The position numbers and the translations under genes are program-made. A stretch of 64,000 nucleotides of DNA, taken from NCBI RefSeq assembly GCF_029478665.1, contig NZ_JARPQB010000058.1, forward strand, positions 57,263 to 121,262. The letters are read 5' to 3'. The notes under the pieces were generated by a model. The model saw only the letters and a program-made list of their open reading frames with translations. It searched no databases and had not been told where the DNA came from. Of the stretch, positions 33,394 to 42,284 are shown one piece after another (position 1 is the first letter of the stretch; each line of letters starts with the position of its first letter). Source of the stretch: Pseudomonas entomophila. GTDB lineage: Bacteria; Pseudomonadota; Gammaproteobacteria; Pseudomonadales; Pseudomonadaceae.

Positions 33394-36300
33394 TTATTCA
33401 AGGGTATCCAGCAAGTCTCGCAATTGAGACAGATTCTGGCGGACTTCGCGGTCCAGGGCGCTCGTCACTACCATGCCGTTCAAACGGCATTCCAGATCGA
33501 CAAATGTTGTGGCCATGGCCTCGACCTGCACCGCACCCAGCGCGCCGGCCATGCTGTGCAGTTGTTGTGCAACGCGAATGGCATCGGCGTTCTCCAGCGC
33601 CGTCAATGTGGTGTGTATATCTTGGCGTAGGGTCGTGACAAACAATTCGCGCATTTTCGGTGATAGCTGTATCGGCGCGATGGCCGCGGGTAGGGCGACT
33701 TTGCAATGTTTTTCAAGGTGCTCGCGCAGGGTGGCGAGGTTGAGCGGCTTGACCATCCAGGCATTCATGCCGACGGCGGCGCAGCGTTCGCCTTCTTCGC
33801 GCAGGGCGTTGGCGGTGACACCGATAATCGGCATGGACGGATCCTGCTGGCGCAATGCTGCCGCCAGTTTGTAACCGTCCATGATCGGCATGTTGACGTC
33901 GGTCAGAACCAGGTCAAAACGTCCGGGAGACCACTGCGCCAAGGCCTGTTCGCCATTGGGCGCAATAGTCACCGAGCAGCCCAGCACCTCCAGTTGCTCC
34001 TTGATGATGGCCGAGTTGATCACGTTGTCTTCCGCCACCAGCACCTGCAGATTCAAGCGACGGGTCTTTTCCGGCAACGGATGATTGTCGGTACTGGTGC
34101 CATGTCGGGCCATGTAGATAGCCCAGGCGATCGCGCGGACATCGTCGGCGGTGACCTCTCGGTCGGTACCATGTAGCTGCGAGGGCTTGGGCCCGTCCGG
34201 TGTGGCAATGATGCTTGGGCCGGGCCAGGGCGGCGTGTGTGGGAGGGGGGAAATCTCCACCAACAGCGCCGATGGCTCTGATGTTTCGCCCGTCACCAGG
34301 CGGCACTCGAGGCCAAAGCGGGTGAGCCAGCCTATGAGGTGTTGTGCCTGCTCGGCGACTTGCGCGCGCACATAAATGGAGGGAGTGCCGGGGCTGAAGA
34401 CGGGGCAGTCGGCCAACTCGCCGGGCACGTGTTCCAGTCCGAGTTGCAGGGTGAAGCTGCTGCCCAGTCCGGGTTCACTGACCACGTTCAACTGGCCCGC
34501 CATCAATTCGCACAGCCACTTGCAAATTGCCAGACCGAGACCGGCACCGGCCCGTTCGGTGGCGTTGTTGACCTGATAGAAAGGGGCGAACAGCTGCTGT
34601 TGCTGCGCCTGGGAAATCCCCATCCCCGAATCGCTGACCTGCCACTGCACGTCGACTCGGCCGTCGATGCTGTCCAGCACCCGTACCCTGAGTACGATGC
34701 GGCCGTTGTCGGTGAACTTGATCGCGTTGCTCAGCAGGTTGTTGAGGATCTGGCGAATCCGCAGCGGGTCACCGCGCACCCGATCCGGCAGTGACGATTC
34801 AATGCAGGCATAAAGTTGCAGGCCCTTGCACCGGGCGAAGGCGCTGTAGGCGCGCACGGTGTCTTCGGTCAGTTCCAGCGGGCAGAAATCCTGAAGTTCC
34901 AGGGTCATTTGCCCGGCTTCGATTTTCGACACATCCAACACATCGCTGATCAGTTGGAACAACGTGGCGGAGGAGCGTTGGATGGTGTGCAGGTAATCCT
35001 GCTGGCGCGGGGTGAGCGGCGTCAGGTCAAGCAGCTCCAAGGTGCCCAGCACGCCGTACAGGGGGGTACGGATCTCATGGCTCATGGTGGCGAGGAACCG
35101 GCTCTTGGCCTGATTCGCCGAGTCGGCGGCCTGGCGCGCCTCTTCCAGCGCCTTCGCGTCCTCGACATGCCGGGTCACGTCGTGCAATGCACACAGCCAG
35201 GCGTTCTGGCCTTGGTAGCGGGTGGGCACGAAGGCAACATGCAGGTGGCGCCCGCCAATTTCGACATCGGCGTGGCCAGACTCGGTACGCGACGTGAGCA
35301 AACTCATCAACTGGCTGTTGTCGTGCCATTGCTGGGCGCGCTGGTTTTCCAGCAGCACGTGGTGGTCGCTACGACGGATCACGCACAGGCCGGTCGGCGC
35401 CGTATCGATCACAGCACGGCTGAAGGCCTCGCTTTCGGCGATGCTGGCGTGTGCGCTTTGTGCCGGCAGAATGACCCGGGTTCGGTACCAGCGATTGATG
35501 GCTCGACTGCAGCCGAGTATCGCCAGTACCAGCGCGGTCAGGCACAGCAATGGCCACAGTGCGTAATCGAGAAAACTCTGCACGCTGATGACGTAGATTG
35601 CCGTCCAGTGCGCCTCACCGGGACTGGTCAGTTTGAACACCAGGCCGTCACGGTTGAAATTCACCCCTTTGTGCAGCGTCTGGCCAGGGTTCAAGGCGCC
35701 CGTCAGGATTACTCCGCCAGGCGTGATCAAGGTGAAGTTGTCGTAGATTGACCACTGCATCAGTCGCTCGATGTTATTGACCTGTGACAGATTCAGCAGC
35801 GAGGCCAGTATCACCCAGGTATCAGCGCCCTCGACGGTCAACGCGTTCCTGGGCAAGTTGATACTCACATAGGCCATAAGCGTCGGAGTGATCTTGTTGT
35901 TTTGGGTGGATGAGTAGGGCTCCCAGTGCACTTGAAGATCGCGCGGTGGCGAGTTGTGCTCGCGCATGCGCTTGTTCATTTTGGTCATTGTCTGCATCAA
36001 CTCGCCGATCTGCATCGGGTTCGCACCGCGCAAACGCCCGGCGGCGGGCACGGCCATATCAAAGTTGTCGGGACCGTTGATCAAGATGACTTGGGGGGAC
36101 TGATAATGTGACGCTGACCAGAACGCGCTGTAGAAAGCGGCTAGGTAAGAGCCGAGAGCAAAGATTCTAGGGTATTGATCGGCGGCGATTTTGTCCGGGT
36201 TGATCTTCACGCTGTACGGAAGCGAAAACGGCAGGCCACGACCTTCATAAATGTTCGGTCCTTCCTCGGGCAGAGCTTTTTGTAAGGAAAGGGTCAGCGT

Positions 36301-36555
36301 ACTTGTGGGCAGTGGCTCGTCGTTGGCGCTTTCACGGGCGATATCGCGCAGGAACGCCTCCTGTTCGCGGACATTCTCCATGAGTGCGGCGAAATGAAAC
36401 TGCAAGGTGCCGTGCTGTTCTTCGATCATGCGCATCACCCCCACGTAGCTGATGCCGAGCAACAGCAATACAAGGGCGGTCAGCACCAGCAGGCCCTTGT
36501 TCAGGCGCGATGAACTGCTGGCGAGTTTTTCCAGGACGGTGTCGGGATGCGACAT
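33394..36555 (-). CDS. hybrid sensor histidine kinase with HPt domain (RcsC-like)
   Basis: The inner-membrane phosphorelay kinase is about 1053 residues. It has helix 1 at about 20-41, a periplasmic sensor region of about 280 residues, helix 2 at about 322-345, a PAS-like part, an H-box (LATMSHEIRTPLYGVLGTLE, His about 490), an ATPase domain (NNLLSNAIKFTDNG, GLGLAICK), a receiver (VLTDVNMPIMDG, Asp about 885) and a C-terminal HPt (LHSMAGALGAV, His about 1000). The start is placed at MSHPDTVLEKL. It should feed phosphate to the RcsB-like regulator directly downstream. The paralogue at 37816 has the same layout but no HPt. Confidence 0.92.
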   Translation of the reverse strand: MSHPDTVLEKLASSSSRLNKGLLVLTALVLLLLGISYVGVMRMIEEQHGTLQFHFAALMENVREQEAFLRDIARESANDEPLPTSTLTLSLQKALPEEGPNIYEGRGLPFSLPYSVKINPDKIAADQYPRIFALGSYLAAFYSAFWSASHYQSPQVILINGPDNFDMAVPAAGRLRGANPMQIGELMQTMTKMNKRMREHNSPPRDLQVHWEPYSSTQNNKITPTLMAYVSINLPRNALTVEGADTWVILASLLNLSQVNNIERLMQWSIYDNFTLITPGGVILTGALNPGQTLHKGVNFNRDGLVFKLTSPGEAHWTAIYVISVQSFLDYALWPLLCLTALVLAILGCSRAINRWYRTRVILPAQSAHASIAESEAFSRAVIDTAPTGLCVIRRSDHHVLLENQRAQQWHDNSQLMSLLTSRTESGHADVEIGGRHLHVAFVPTRYQGQNAWLCALHDVTRHVEDAKALEEARQAADSANQAKSRFLATMSHEIRTPLYGVLGTLELLDLTPLTPRQQDYLHTIQRSSATLFQLISDVLDVSKIEAGQMTLELQDFCPLELTEDTVRAYSAFARCKGLQLYACIESSLPDRVRGDPLRIRQILNNLLSNAIKFTDNGRIVLRVRVLDSIDGRVDVQWQVSDSGMGISQAQQQQLFAPFYQVNNATERAGAGLGLAICKWLCELMAGQLNVVSEPGLGSSFTLQLGLEHVPGELADCPVFSPGTPSIYVRAQVAEQAQHLIGWLTRFGLECRLVTGETSEPSALLVEISPLPHTPPWPGPSIIATPDGPKPSQLHGTDREVTADDVRAIAWAIYMARHGTSTDNHPLPEKTRRLNLQVLVAEDNVINSAIIKEQLEVLGCSVTIAPNGEQALAQWSPGRFDLVLTDVNMPIMDGYKLAAALRQQDPSMPIIGVTANALREEGERCAAVGMNAWMVKPLNLATLREHLEKHCKVALPAAIAPIQLSPKMRELFVTTLRQDIHTTLTALENADAIRVAQQLHSMAGALGAVQVEAMATTFVDLECRLNGMVVTSALDREVRQNLSQLRDLLDTLE

Positions 36556-36641
36556 CAGCGTGCCTGGACCGCAGTGACGGAAAAGTATTTGGACACGGTG
36601 ACCTCGATAGCAAGTGACGTTCGTCAACACCGGCCTGCGGG

Positions 36642-37829
36642 TCAATAAACGCTCGCCGGCCCGTCATGGGTCAGCAATTGCTGGAACTGATCCGAAGTCA
36701 CGGCGTGAGAGATCAGGAAACCCTGAACCTGAGTGCAGTCGATTTTACGCAACAGAGCAAGTTCTTGCGCGGTTTCCACCCCTTCCGCCACCACGGTCAG
36801 ACCCAACTGCCGCCCCAGGCTGACAATGCTGGTCAAAGCCTGAGCCAGTTCCTCGTTGGCATTGCAACCCTGCACCAGGGTGCGGTCGATCTTCAATTCG
36901 GTGAAGGGCGCCGACACCAGGTTCATGTAGGAGCTGTAGCCTTTGCCGAAATCATCCTGGGACAGGTTGAACCCCTTGATCCGCAAGCGGCAGGCACCGG
37001 CGTAGAAGTTGCTGATGTCATCGGGCAGCGAGCATTCCATTAACTCGAAGCAGATGCGTGCCGGTAAACCTTGATGGGCCAGCACGAACGCGAGGATGCG
37101 GTCGGGCAGGTCGTGGCAGTTGAGCAAGTGCGTGGGCAGGTTGATCGAGACCGGAATGTCATAACCCTGCTGGCGCCAGATGATTTGAGCGGCAATCGCT
37201 TGTTCCAGCACCCGCCACAGCAATTGTTCTTCGAGGCCGCAGGCGATCAGCTCCGGCAGGAATGCGCCGGGCAGCAGTGTGCCGTACTCGGGATGAACCC
37301 ACCGCACCAGTGCTTCGGCGGCCACGATCCGGCCATTATTCAAGGCTTTTTTTGGTTGGAACCAGGCTTGCAGTTCGCCGTTGTCCAGAGCTTGCAGAAT
37401 ATTCTGGCGGTTGATGCCTTCGCGGGGCTCGGTAGGTTTCGTCTGGCGCAGCGCCTGCAATTGATCGATCAGGCAGCGCAGGGCGGACGCGCTCACCGGT
37501 TTGGAGATCAGCCCGATCACCTTCACTTGCAGGTTGCTCGCCACCAGGCTGGCGCCCATCAACATACGGCGTGAGGCCGCACTCATGATTGCCAGCGCGG
37601 GGCGCGAACGTTGTGCGGCAAGACCCTGAATGAACTGCACGCCGTCCATGCCCGGCATTAGCAGGTCGGTGAGTACCAGGTCGAAGTCGCGTTTCTTCAG
37701 GCAGGCCAGTGCGGCTTCGCCGTCCTTGGCGCACACGACATCGAACTGGCCTAGTTCGTTGAACAGGTTCTGCAAGTACAGGTGCTGGAAGGGGTGGTCT
37801 TCGACAATCAAAATGCTACAGGGCTTCAT
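36642..37829 (-). CDS. REC-EAL c-di-GMP phosphodiesterase (PvrR/RocR-like)
   Basis: The 395-residue response regulator has a receiver domain (ILIVEDHPFQ, Asp 55 in VLTDLLMPGMDG) joined to an EAL domain (AAEALVRW near 170, SINLP, CFELMEC, DDFGKGYSS, ELKIDRTLV, VVAEGVET). All usual metal- and substrate-binding positions appear kept, so it should hydrolyse c-di-GMP, with activity set by phosphorylation. PvrR and RocR proteins of this design lower fimbrial expression in P. aeruginosa. The ATG at 37829 lies inside the end of the upstream kinase gene (14-bp overlap), showing co-transcription. Confidence 0.92.
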   Translation of the reverse strand: MKPCSILIVEDHPFQHLYLQNLFNELGQFDVVCAKDGEAALACLKKRDFDLVLTDLLMPGMDGVQFIQGLAAQRSRPALAIMSAASRRMLMGASLVASNLQVKVIGLISKPVSASALRCLIDQLQALRQTKPTEPREGINRQNILQALDNGELQAWFQPKKALNNGRIVAAEALVRWVHPEYGTLLPGAFLPELIACGLEEQLLWRVLEQAIAAQIIWRQQGYDIPVSINLPTHLLNCHDLPDRILAFVLAHQGLPARICFELMECSLPDDISNFYAGACRLRIKGFNLSQDDFGKGYSSYMNLVSAPFTELKIDRTLVQGCNANEELAQALTSIVSLGRQLGLTVVAEGVETAQELALLRKIDCTQVQGFLISHAVTSDQFQQLLTHDGPASVY

Positions 37830-40629
37830 GAGCAACTCGTGCGTAGGGAGCCAGGACCGTGAACAAGGCTCGTAGCGTAAAGGGTTTGACCAGGCAGTGA
37901 TTCATGCCGGCGGCCAGGCACAGGGCGTCTTCACCGCGCATCGCGTTGGCAGTGGCGCCGATGATCGGGGTGGTGCAGCCCTGACGTCGCAGGGCCTTGG
38001 CCAGTCCGTAGCCATTGAGTCGGGGCATGTTGACGTCGGTCAGAACGATGTCGAACGCGTGCTCGGGCCAGAGCGACAACGCTTCCTCGCCATCGCCGGA
38101 TAGCGTCACTGTGCAGCCCAGCTCTTCAAGCTGATCGCGCAGGATCAGTTGGTTGATGACGTTGTCTTCCGCCACCAGAACATGCAGGCGCAATGGCCGC
38201 ACAGCGTGCAGTTCGCGTTGTTCCGGGTGGTGGGCAACCGGGCCGCCCTGAGCCAGGCGAACCGCCCGCTGGATCGCGGCGAGATCGTTCAGGTTGACCT
38301 TCCAGCCATCACCGCAGAATTGTGGCTCGTGGGCGCCGTCGCCACTGGCCAGAACGCGTGGCCCTTGCCATGCCGGTTTCGAACGTTGTTCGAAGCGCGT
38401 GGGATAGAGTTCCAGTAGCACAGCCGTCGTGTCAGGTTCCAGGGCGTCGGGTGCGCCGATCTGCGGTCGGGCACCCCAGCGGCGCAGCCAGCCGCTGATG
38501 CTATCGGCCAGTTCGCGGATGGGCGAGACCACATAAACGATATCTGGCGCCAAGGCCGGCAAGGCTGGAACTGATGCATTGCAGGGGCGCTGCTCCAGCG
38601 GCACGCTCAGCGAAAAACTGCTGCCCAGCCCCGGCTCGCTGACCATGCGCAGGGTGCCGTTCATCAAGTGCGTCAGCCGCTGGCAAATGGGCAAGCCCAG
38701 GCCGGTGCCAGCCACCACGTTGGTGTTGCCTTCGGTCTGGTAGAACGGTTCGAAAATCAAGGCCTGATCGCCATGAGCGATGCCTTTTCCGGTGTCCGAG
38801 ACTTGCCATTGCAGGCACACGCGTTCGCCTTCGCGACCAAGCAATTTGACCCTCAGCACCACATGTCCGGAGTCGGTGAACTTGACCGCGTTGTTCAGCA
38901 GATTGTTAAGGATCTGCCGCACGCGGCTGGCATCCCCTCTCAAGCAATCCGGCAGTTGCGGGTCGAGACAGGCATACAGTTGCAAGCCCTTGCTCTGCGC
39001 CGCTGCCGCGTAACCTTGCACGACCTCTTGGACCAGTGTCATGGGGCAGAACTCGCTCAACTCCAGGGCCAGTTGTCCGGCCTCGATCTTCGACACATCC
39101 AGCACGTCGCAGATCAGTTGCAGCAGCGTGGCGGACGATCCCTCGATGGCTTGCAGGTAACTCTTCTGTCGGCTATCCAGTTGCGTGCGAGCAAGCAATT
39201 CCAGCGTACCGAGCACCCCGTAGAGAGGTGTGCGGATTTCGTGGCTCATGGTCGCGAGGAACAAGGTCTTGGCTTCATTGGCGGCGTCTGCCGATCGGCG
39301 GGCCTGTTCCAGTGCTTCTTCGATTTGTCGTCGCGCACTGATATCGCTGAACGCACACAGCAACACGTCCTCGCCTTTGTAGCGGGTGGGCGCACAACTT
39401 AGGTAAAGGTGGCGACCATCAGTGGTCTCAAAGTTATCCGTCAAAAACGGCTCTGTAGCGTCGAAGGCCTCGCTGATCCATCCGGCGCCCAGTTGCGCGC
39501 GGCATTCGCCCAGCCATTGGCGGGCAAGGGTGTTTTCCAGCATAACCTGGCCATCGGTACGCCGGAGTACGCAGAGTGCCACCGGGGCGGTCTGGATTAT
39601 GTCGCGACTGAACAATTCGCTCTCCACCAGTGCCTGGATCCGGTGAATCGCCGGGTTGATGAAGCGGTGTTCCAGACGCCGGGTCAGTACGCATACCAGG
39701 CCGCTACTCAGCAGGCAGAACAACAGTGCCCCGAGCATTTGTGGCCACAGCGCTGACAGCACCGCCAGCAAGTCGATGGAGTAGGCGAGCTGCCAGTCCG
39801 ATGACTTCAGTTGCTTGCGCAACACCAGTTGCTCGGGCCACCAGCCACTTCCGACAAAACCGAAAAAGTCCTGTTGCCGCAGGAGCGGCAGATCCTGCCC
39901 GGGTGGCGGTTTCAGACTATTGCTGAAAAGTGGCATGCCCTGGGCATTGAACATGGTGAACTCGCCTGCGCTGTGGTCGCTCAAGGCACTGGAGACTTCG
40001 CGGTCGTCCATTTCCAGGCCGAGCCAGCCGGAGTCGATGTCGCGCTCGTCCAGGCGAATGAAAATGTACAACTGCGAGTGCCCCTCAACGGCATGGGTCA
40101 GCCAGAGTTCTTGCAGTGCGCCGGTGTTTTGATATTTGAGGGCTTGCAGTTGATCCAGCATGCCTTGGGAAACGTCACCGATCACCGGCGTTGCGTTGTA
40201 CAGGCGTAACACTTGGGCGTGAGAGTCGCTGCTGACGTAAATCAGGTTCAATTGCTTGGCTGTGAGGAGGTCGCGCATGCGTCGGGTCAGCCAGATACTC
40301 CATTGCGGGCCCGGCGTTTGCCCCAGCAACAGGTGTATTTCTTCATCGGAGGCCGGAGCCTCCATTTCGACCTTGCGCGTGGCCGACAGGCTCAGGCTTT
40401 CGAGCAGAGCTTCGCGGGTGGTGAAAAAGGTGTGCGCTTCGGCGATGGCGCTGCTCATGTAGCTGCGGCGTTGGGAGATTTCGTTATTGAAGGTGAACAG
40501 CAGGAAGCTGTAGACGCCGCCGAGAATCCCCACCAGCAGCACCAGCGCAAAGATGCGCAGCAGGCGACGCGCGGCATGGGGCGTGGACAGGAACGGGCTG
40601 ATCTGGTGCAGGTAGTTCTTCAATCTCAT
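37816..40629 (-). CDS. hybrid sensor histidine kinase without HPt (PvrS-like)
   Basis: The 937-residue inner-membrane kinase has helix 1 at about 24-47, a periplasmic domain of about 240 residues, helix 2 at about 288-312, a PAS-like segment, an H-box (LATMSHEIRTPLYGVLGTLE, His about 461), an ATPase domain (NNLLNNAVKFTDSG, GTGLGLPICQ) and a receiver (VLTDVNMPRLNG, Asp about 865). It ends soon after the receiver, with no HPt, unlike its paralogue at 33394. It is the first gene of the regulatory operon, with an RcsB-like box 35-56 bp upstream, so the operon may be autoregulated. Confidence 0.92.
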   Translation of the reverse strand: MRLKNYLHQISPFLSTPHAARRLLRIFALVLLVGILGGVYSFLLFTFNNEISQRRSYMSSAIAEAHTFFTTREALLESLSLSATRKVEMEAPASDEEIHLLLGQTPGPQWSIWLTRRMRDLLTAKQLNLIYVSSDSHAQVLRLYNATPVIGDVSQGMLDQLQALKYQNTGALQELWLTHAVEGHSQLYIFIRLDERDIDSGWLGLEMDDREVSSALSDHSAGEFTMFNAQGMPLFSNSLKPPPGQDLPLLRQQDFFGFVGSGWWPEQLVLRKQLKSSDWQLAYSIDLLAVLSALWPQMLGALLFCLLSSGLVCVLTRRLEHRFINPAIHRIQALVESELFSRDIIQTAPVALCVLRRTDGQVMLENTLARQWLGECRAQLGAGWISEAFDATEPFLTDNFETTDGRHLYLSCAPTRYKGEDVLLCAFSDISARRQIEEALEQARRSADAANEAKTLFLATMSHEIRTPLYGVLGTLELLARTQLDSRQKSYLQAIEGSSATLLQLICDVLDVSKIEAGQLALELSEFCPMTLVQEVVQGYAAAAQSKGLQLYACLDPQLPDCLRGDASRVRQILNNLLNNAVKFTDSGHVVLRVKLLGREGERVCLQWQVSDTGKGIAHGDQALIFEPFYQTEGNTNVVAGTGLGLPICQRLTHLMNGTLRMVSEPGLGSSFSLSVPLEQRPCNASVPALPALAPDIVYVVSPIRELADSISGWLRRWGARPQIGAPDALEPDTTAVLLELYPTRFEQRSKPAWQGPRVLASGDGAHEPQFCGDGWKVNLNDLAAIQRAVRLAQGGPVAHHPEQRELHAVRPLRLHVLVAEDNVINQLILRDQLEELGCTVTLSGDGEEALSLWPEHAFDIVLTDVNMPRLNGYGLAKALRRQGCTTPIIGATANAMRGEDALCLAAGMNHCLVKPFTLRALFTVLAPYARVAHEAL

Positions 40630-40663
40630 CCCGGCACATTAGGGGTGGCCGGGCACCGCGAAC

Positions 40664-40685
40664 ATCAGACGATCCTTAAAGGCTT
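40664..40685 (-). promoter_or_regulatory. RcsB-box-like site before the kinase operon
   Basis: The core on the transcribed strand is TAAGGATCGTCTGA. It lies 35-56 bp upstream of the PvrS-like kinase gene and touches the stop codon of the adhesin gene. It has the same orientation as the two other copies. Confidence 0.6.
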
Positions 40686-41656
40686 CACAGGTAGTTGACG
40701 ATGAATGTCACTTCGGTGTTGGCGCTGCCAGCCTGGAGTTCCTCCTTCCCGAGGCGGTAGTACGCCGCCGTCAAGGGGATTTTGAAGCTTGTGCCGGTGG
40801 TGGTGAAGGCATTGAACGGGTAAGTGGTATTCAAGGCCATGGGCTGCCCGACGTCATTCATTAATTGCAAGCCGATGCCCTTGGCGGTGGAACTGTTGTT
40901 GAGTGCGACGATGCCTTTCGCCGCGTCGATGACCGGGGTGTTGGCCTTGAGCGAGTAGGTCACTTTCTTGATGCCGGTCTGGCACTGGTTCAGGTCAATG
41001 TTGAAACGCACCGTGCGAGCGTGTGCGCCAGCTTCGCGAAACTCATTGAGTTGGTAGTCATCGCCCATGGCAACGGGCACGGAAGGGGTCTGACAGGAAG
41101 CTGTATTCACCACCAGGGATTTGGCGAGGTTGAATCGATTCAGAATCAGCTCGCCTGATTGCAGGGTCCCCAGGCTACCGGCAGCAACCGTGACATTCGC
41201 TGCCAATGGGCCTGACTTGATGATTTCCAGGCGCACCGAACCCGAGGCGATGCCGTAGCTTTTCGGGCTTATCGCAAAGAGCGATGGCTCATAGCGATCC
41301 AGCATATCCATCCAGATCCGAAACGAGAGCCCTGTCTTGCCCAGGGGAAAGGTCGTGACGTAACTGGCCGGGGTGCCAAAGGCGGGATTGACCGCCACGC
41401 CATATTGTGAAGTCGCAGTGCACCTCCAGTAGTGCCACGACGATTGTTGTGCGGTGTCCTGGTAGACCACCGTGCCATCAGGCGTATCGGCAGGGATAGA
41501 GAGGCCGCCATTGGCCAGGCTTGCGCCGAAGGAAAGTGTTTGCGTGGAGGGATTGCCGTCGAATGTGCAGTTCGCCGCCAGGGCGTCCGCCGCGCAGGTC
41601 AGCAACGTCGCCGTGACCAAGGTGAGCAGGGGGCGTTGCAGTTTTAGACGCTTCAT
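40685..41656 (-). CDS. two-domain fimbrial adhesin (tip subunit)
   Basis: The 323-residue secreted protein has a signal peptide (MKRLKLQRPLLTLVTATLLTCAADALA). A receptor-binding-like N-terminal domain with a Cys pair follows (ANCTFDG ... WRCTAT), then a pilin domain (about 185-323; VVNTASCQTPSV ... LNQCQTG; end NTEVTFIVNYL). The size and two Cys pairs fit a FimH/CupD4-type tip adhesin. It is separated from the pilin-chaperone-usher genes by the regulatory operon and has its own RcsB-like box upstream. Confidence 0.85.
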   Translation of the reverse strand: MKRLKLQRPLLTLVTATLLTCAADALAANCTFDGNPSTQTLSFGASLANGGLSIPADTPDGTVVYQDTAQQSSWHYWRCTATSQYGVAVNPAFGTPASYVTTFPLGKTGLSFRIWMDMLDRYEPSLFAISPKSYGIASGSVRLEIIKSGPLAANVTVAAGSLGTLQSGELILNRFNLAKSLVVNTASCQTPSVPVAMGDDYQLNEFREAGAHARTVRFNIDLNQCQTGIKKVTYSLKANTPVIDAAKGIVALNNSSTAKGIGLQLMNDVGQPMALNTTYPFNAFTTTGTSFKIPLTAAYYRLGKEELQAGSANTEVTFIVNYL

Positions 41657-41717
41657 GAAGGGCTGTTCGTGTCGGCCAAAGAGCGCCGTACGTTAGATAC
41701 GCCGCCTGTCGATGGAC

Positions 41718-41740
41718 ATCAGGCGATTCCTAAAAGCTTT
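41718..41740 (-). promoter_or_regulatory. RcsB-box-like site before the adhesin gene
   Basis: The core on the transcribed strand is TAGGAATCGCCTGA, 62-84 bp upstream of the adhesin start. Together the three copies give the consensus TARGRATCGYCTGA. Confidence 0.6.
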
Positions 41741-41824
41741 CTTCCTATAGTGCGATATGGCTTGTTGAACCCTATCGTGACGGAAATTTTCGTATGGCTT
41801 CTTTCGGCCAAACGATACGGCGCT

Positions 41825-41984
41825 TAGGGTTTGCACGAAAAGTCGTCGAGCGGCGATCAGGCAAGGCGAAAACAGGCGAGGAACGGTCGGAGTCGCGCAC
41901 GACTTGACTGGTTGTCAATGAGCATTCCGAGCCTGTTTTCAACGCAGCATGATCGTCGCGCAGACACTTTTCGTACAAAGCCTA
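41825..41984 (+). mobile_element. 160-bp MITE-like element, left copy
   Basis: The ends are TAGGGTTTGCACGAAAAGT and ACTTTTCGTACAAAGCCTA, imperfect terminal inverted repeats. No transposase frame is present. The same 160 bp occur in opposite orientation at 43697-43856 with one base difference. The two copies bracket chrA. Confidence 0.85.
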
Positions 41985-42284
41985 GGAGTGGGGTGCTGTT
42001 AATCAGGCATAGTTATGTCGGTCAGTGGCACGATCACTTTTCAGCTTTCTGTTGTTCACACATCATCGTTGAGAAATCGCCTCAGCGATGCGCACGGAAA
42101 GGGTAAAAATGCTGCGAAGGCATCACCCCGGCACGCCGAACTGGCCGTAAACCCAGCGGGTTCCATGGCAATGTTTCTGCTTACGACGTGGGAGTCCCAG
42201 TGCGGCCAAGAGCTGGGTTAAAAATTGCTCAAAGCCTTGTCAGTGCTGGTTGCGACAGTTTTAATTCTCAATTACCAGCTGGTA
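41985..42284. other. 300-bp stretch between left MITE and chrA
   Basis: I see no recognisable gene. A short open frame on the plus strand (from 42015) has no family resemblance. It forms the downstream flank of chrA inside the cassette. Confidence 0.4.
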
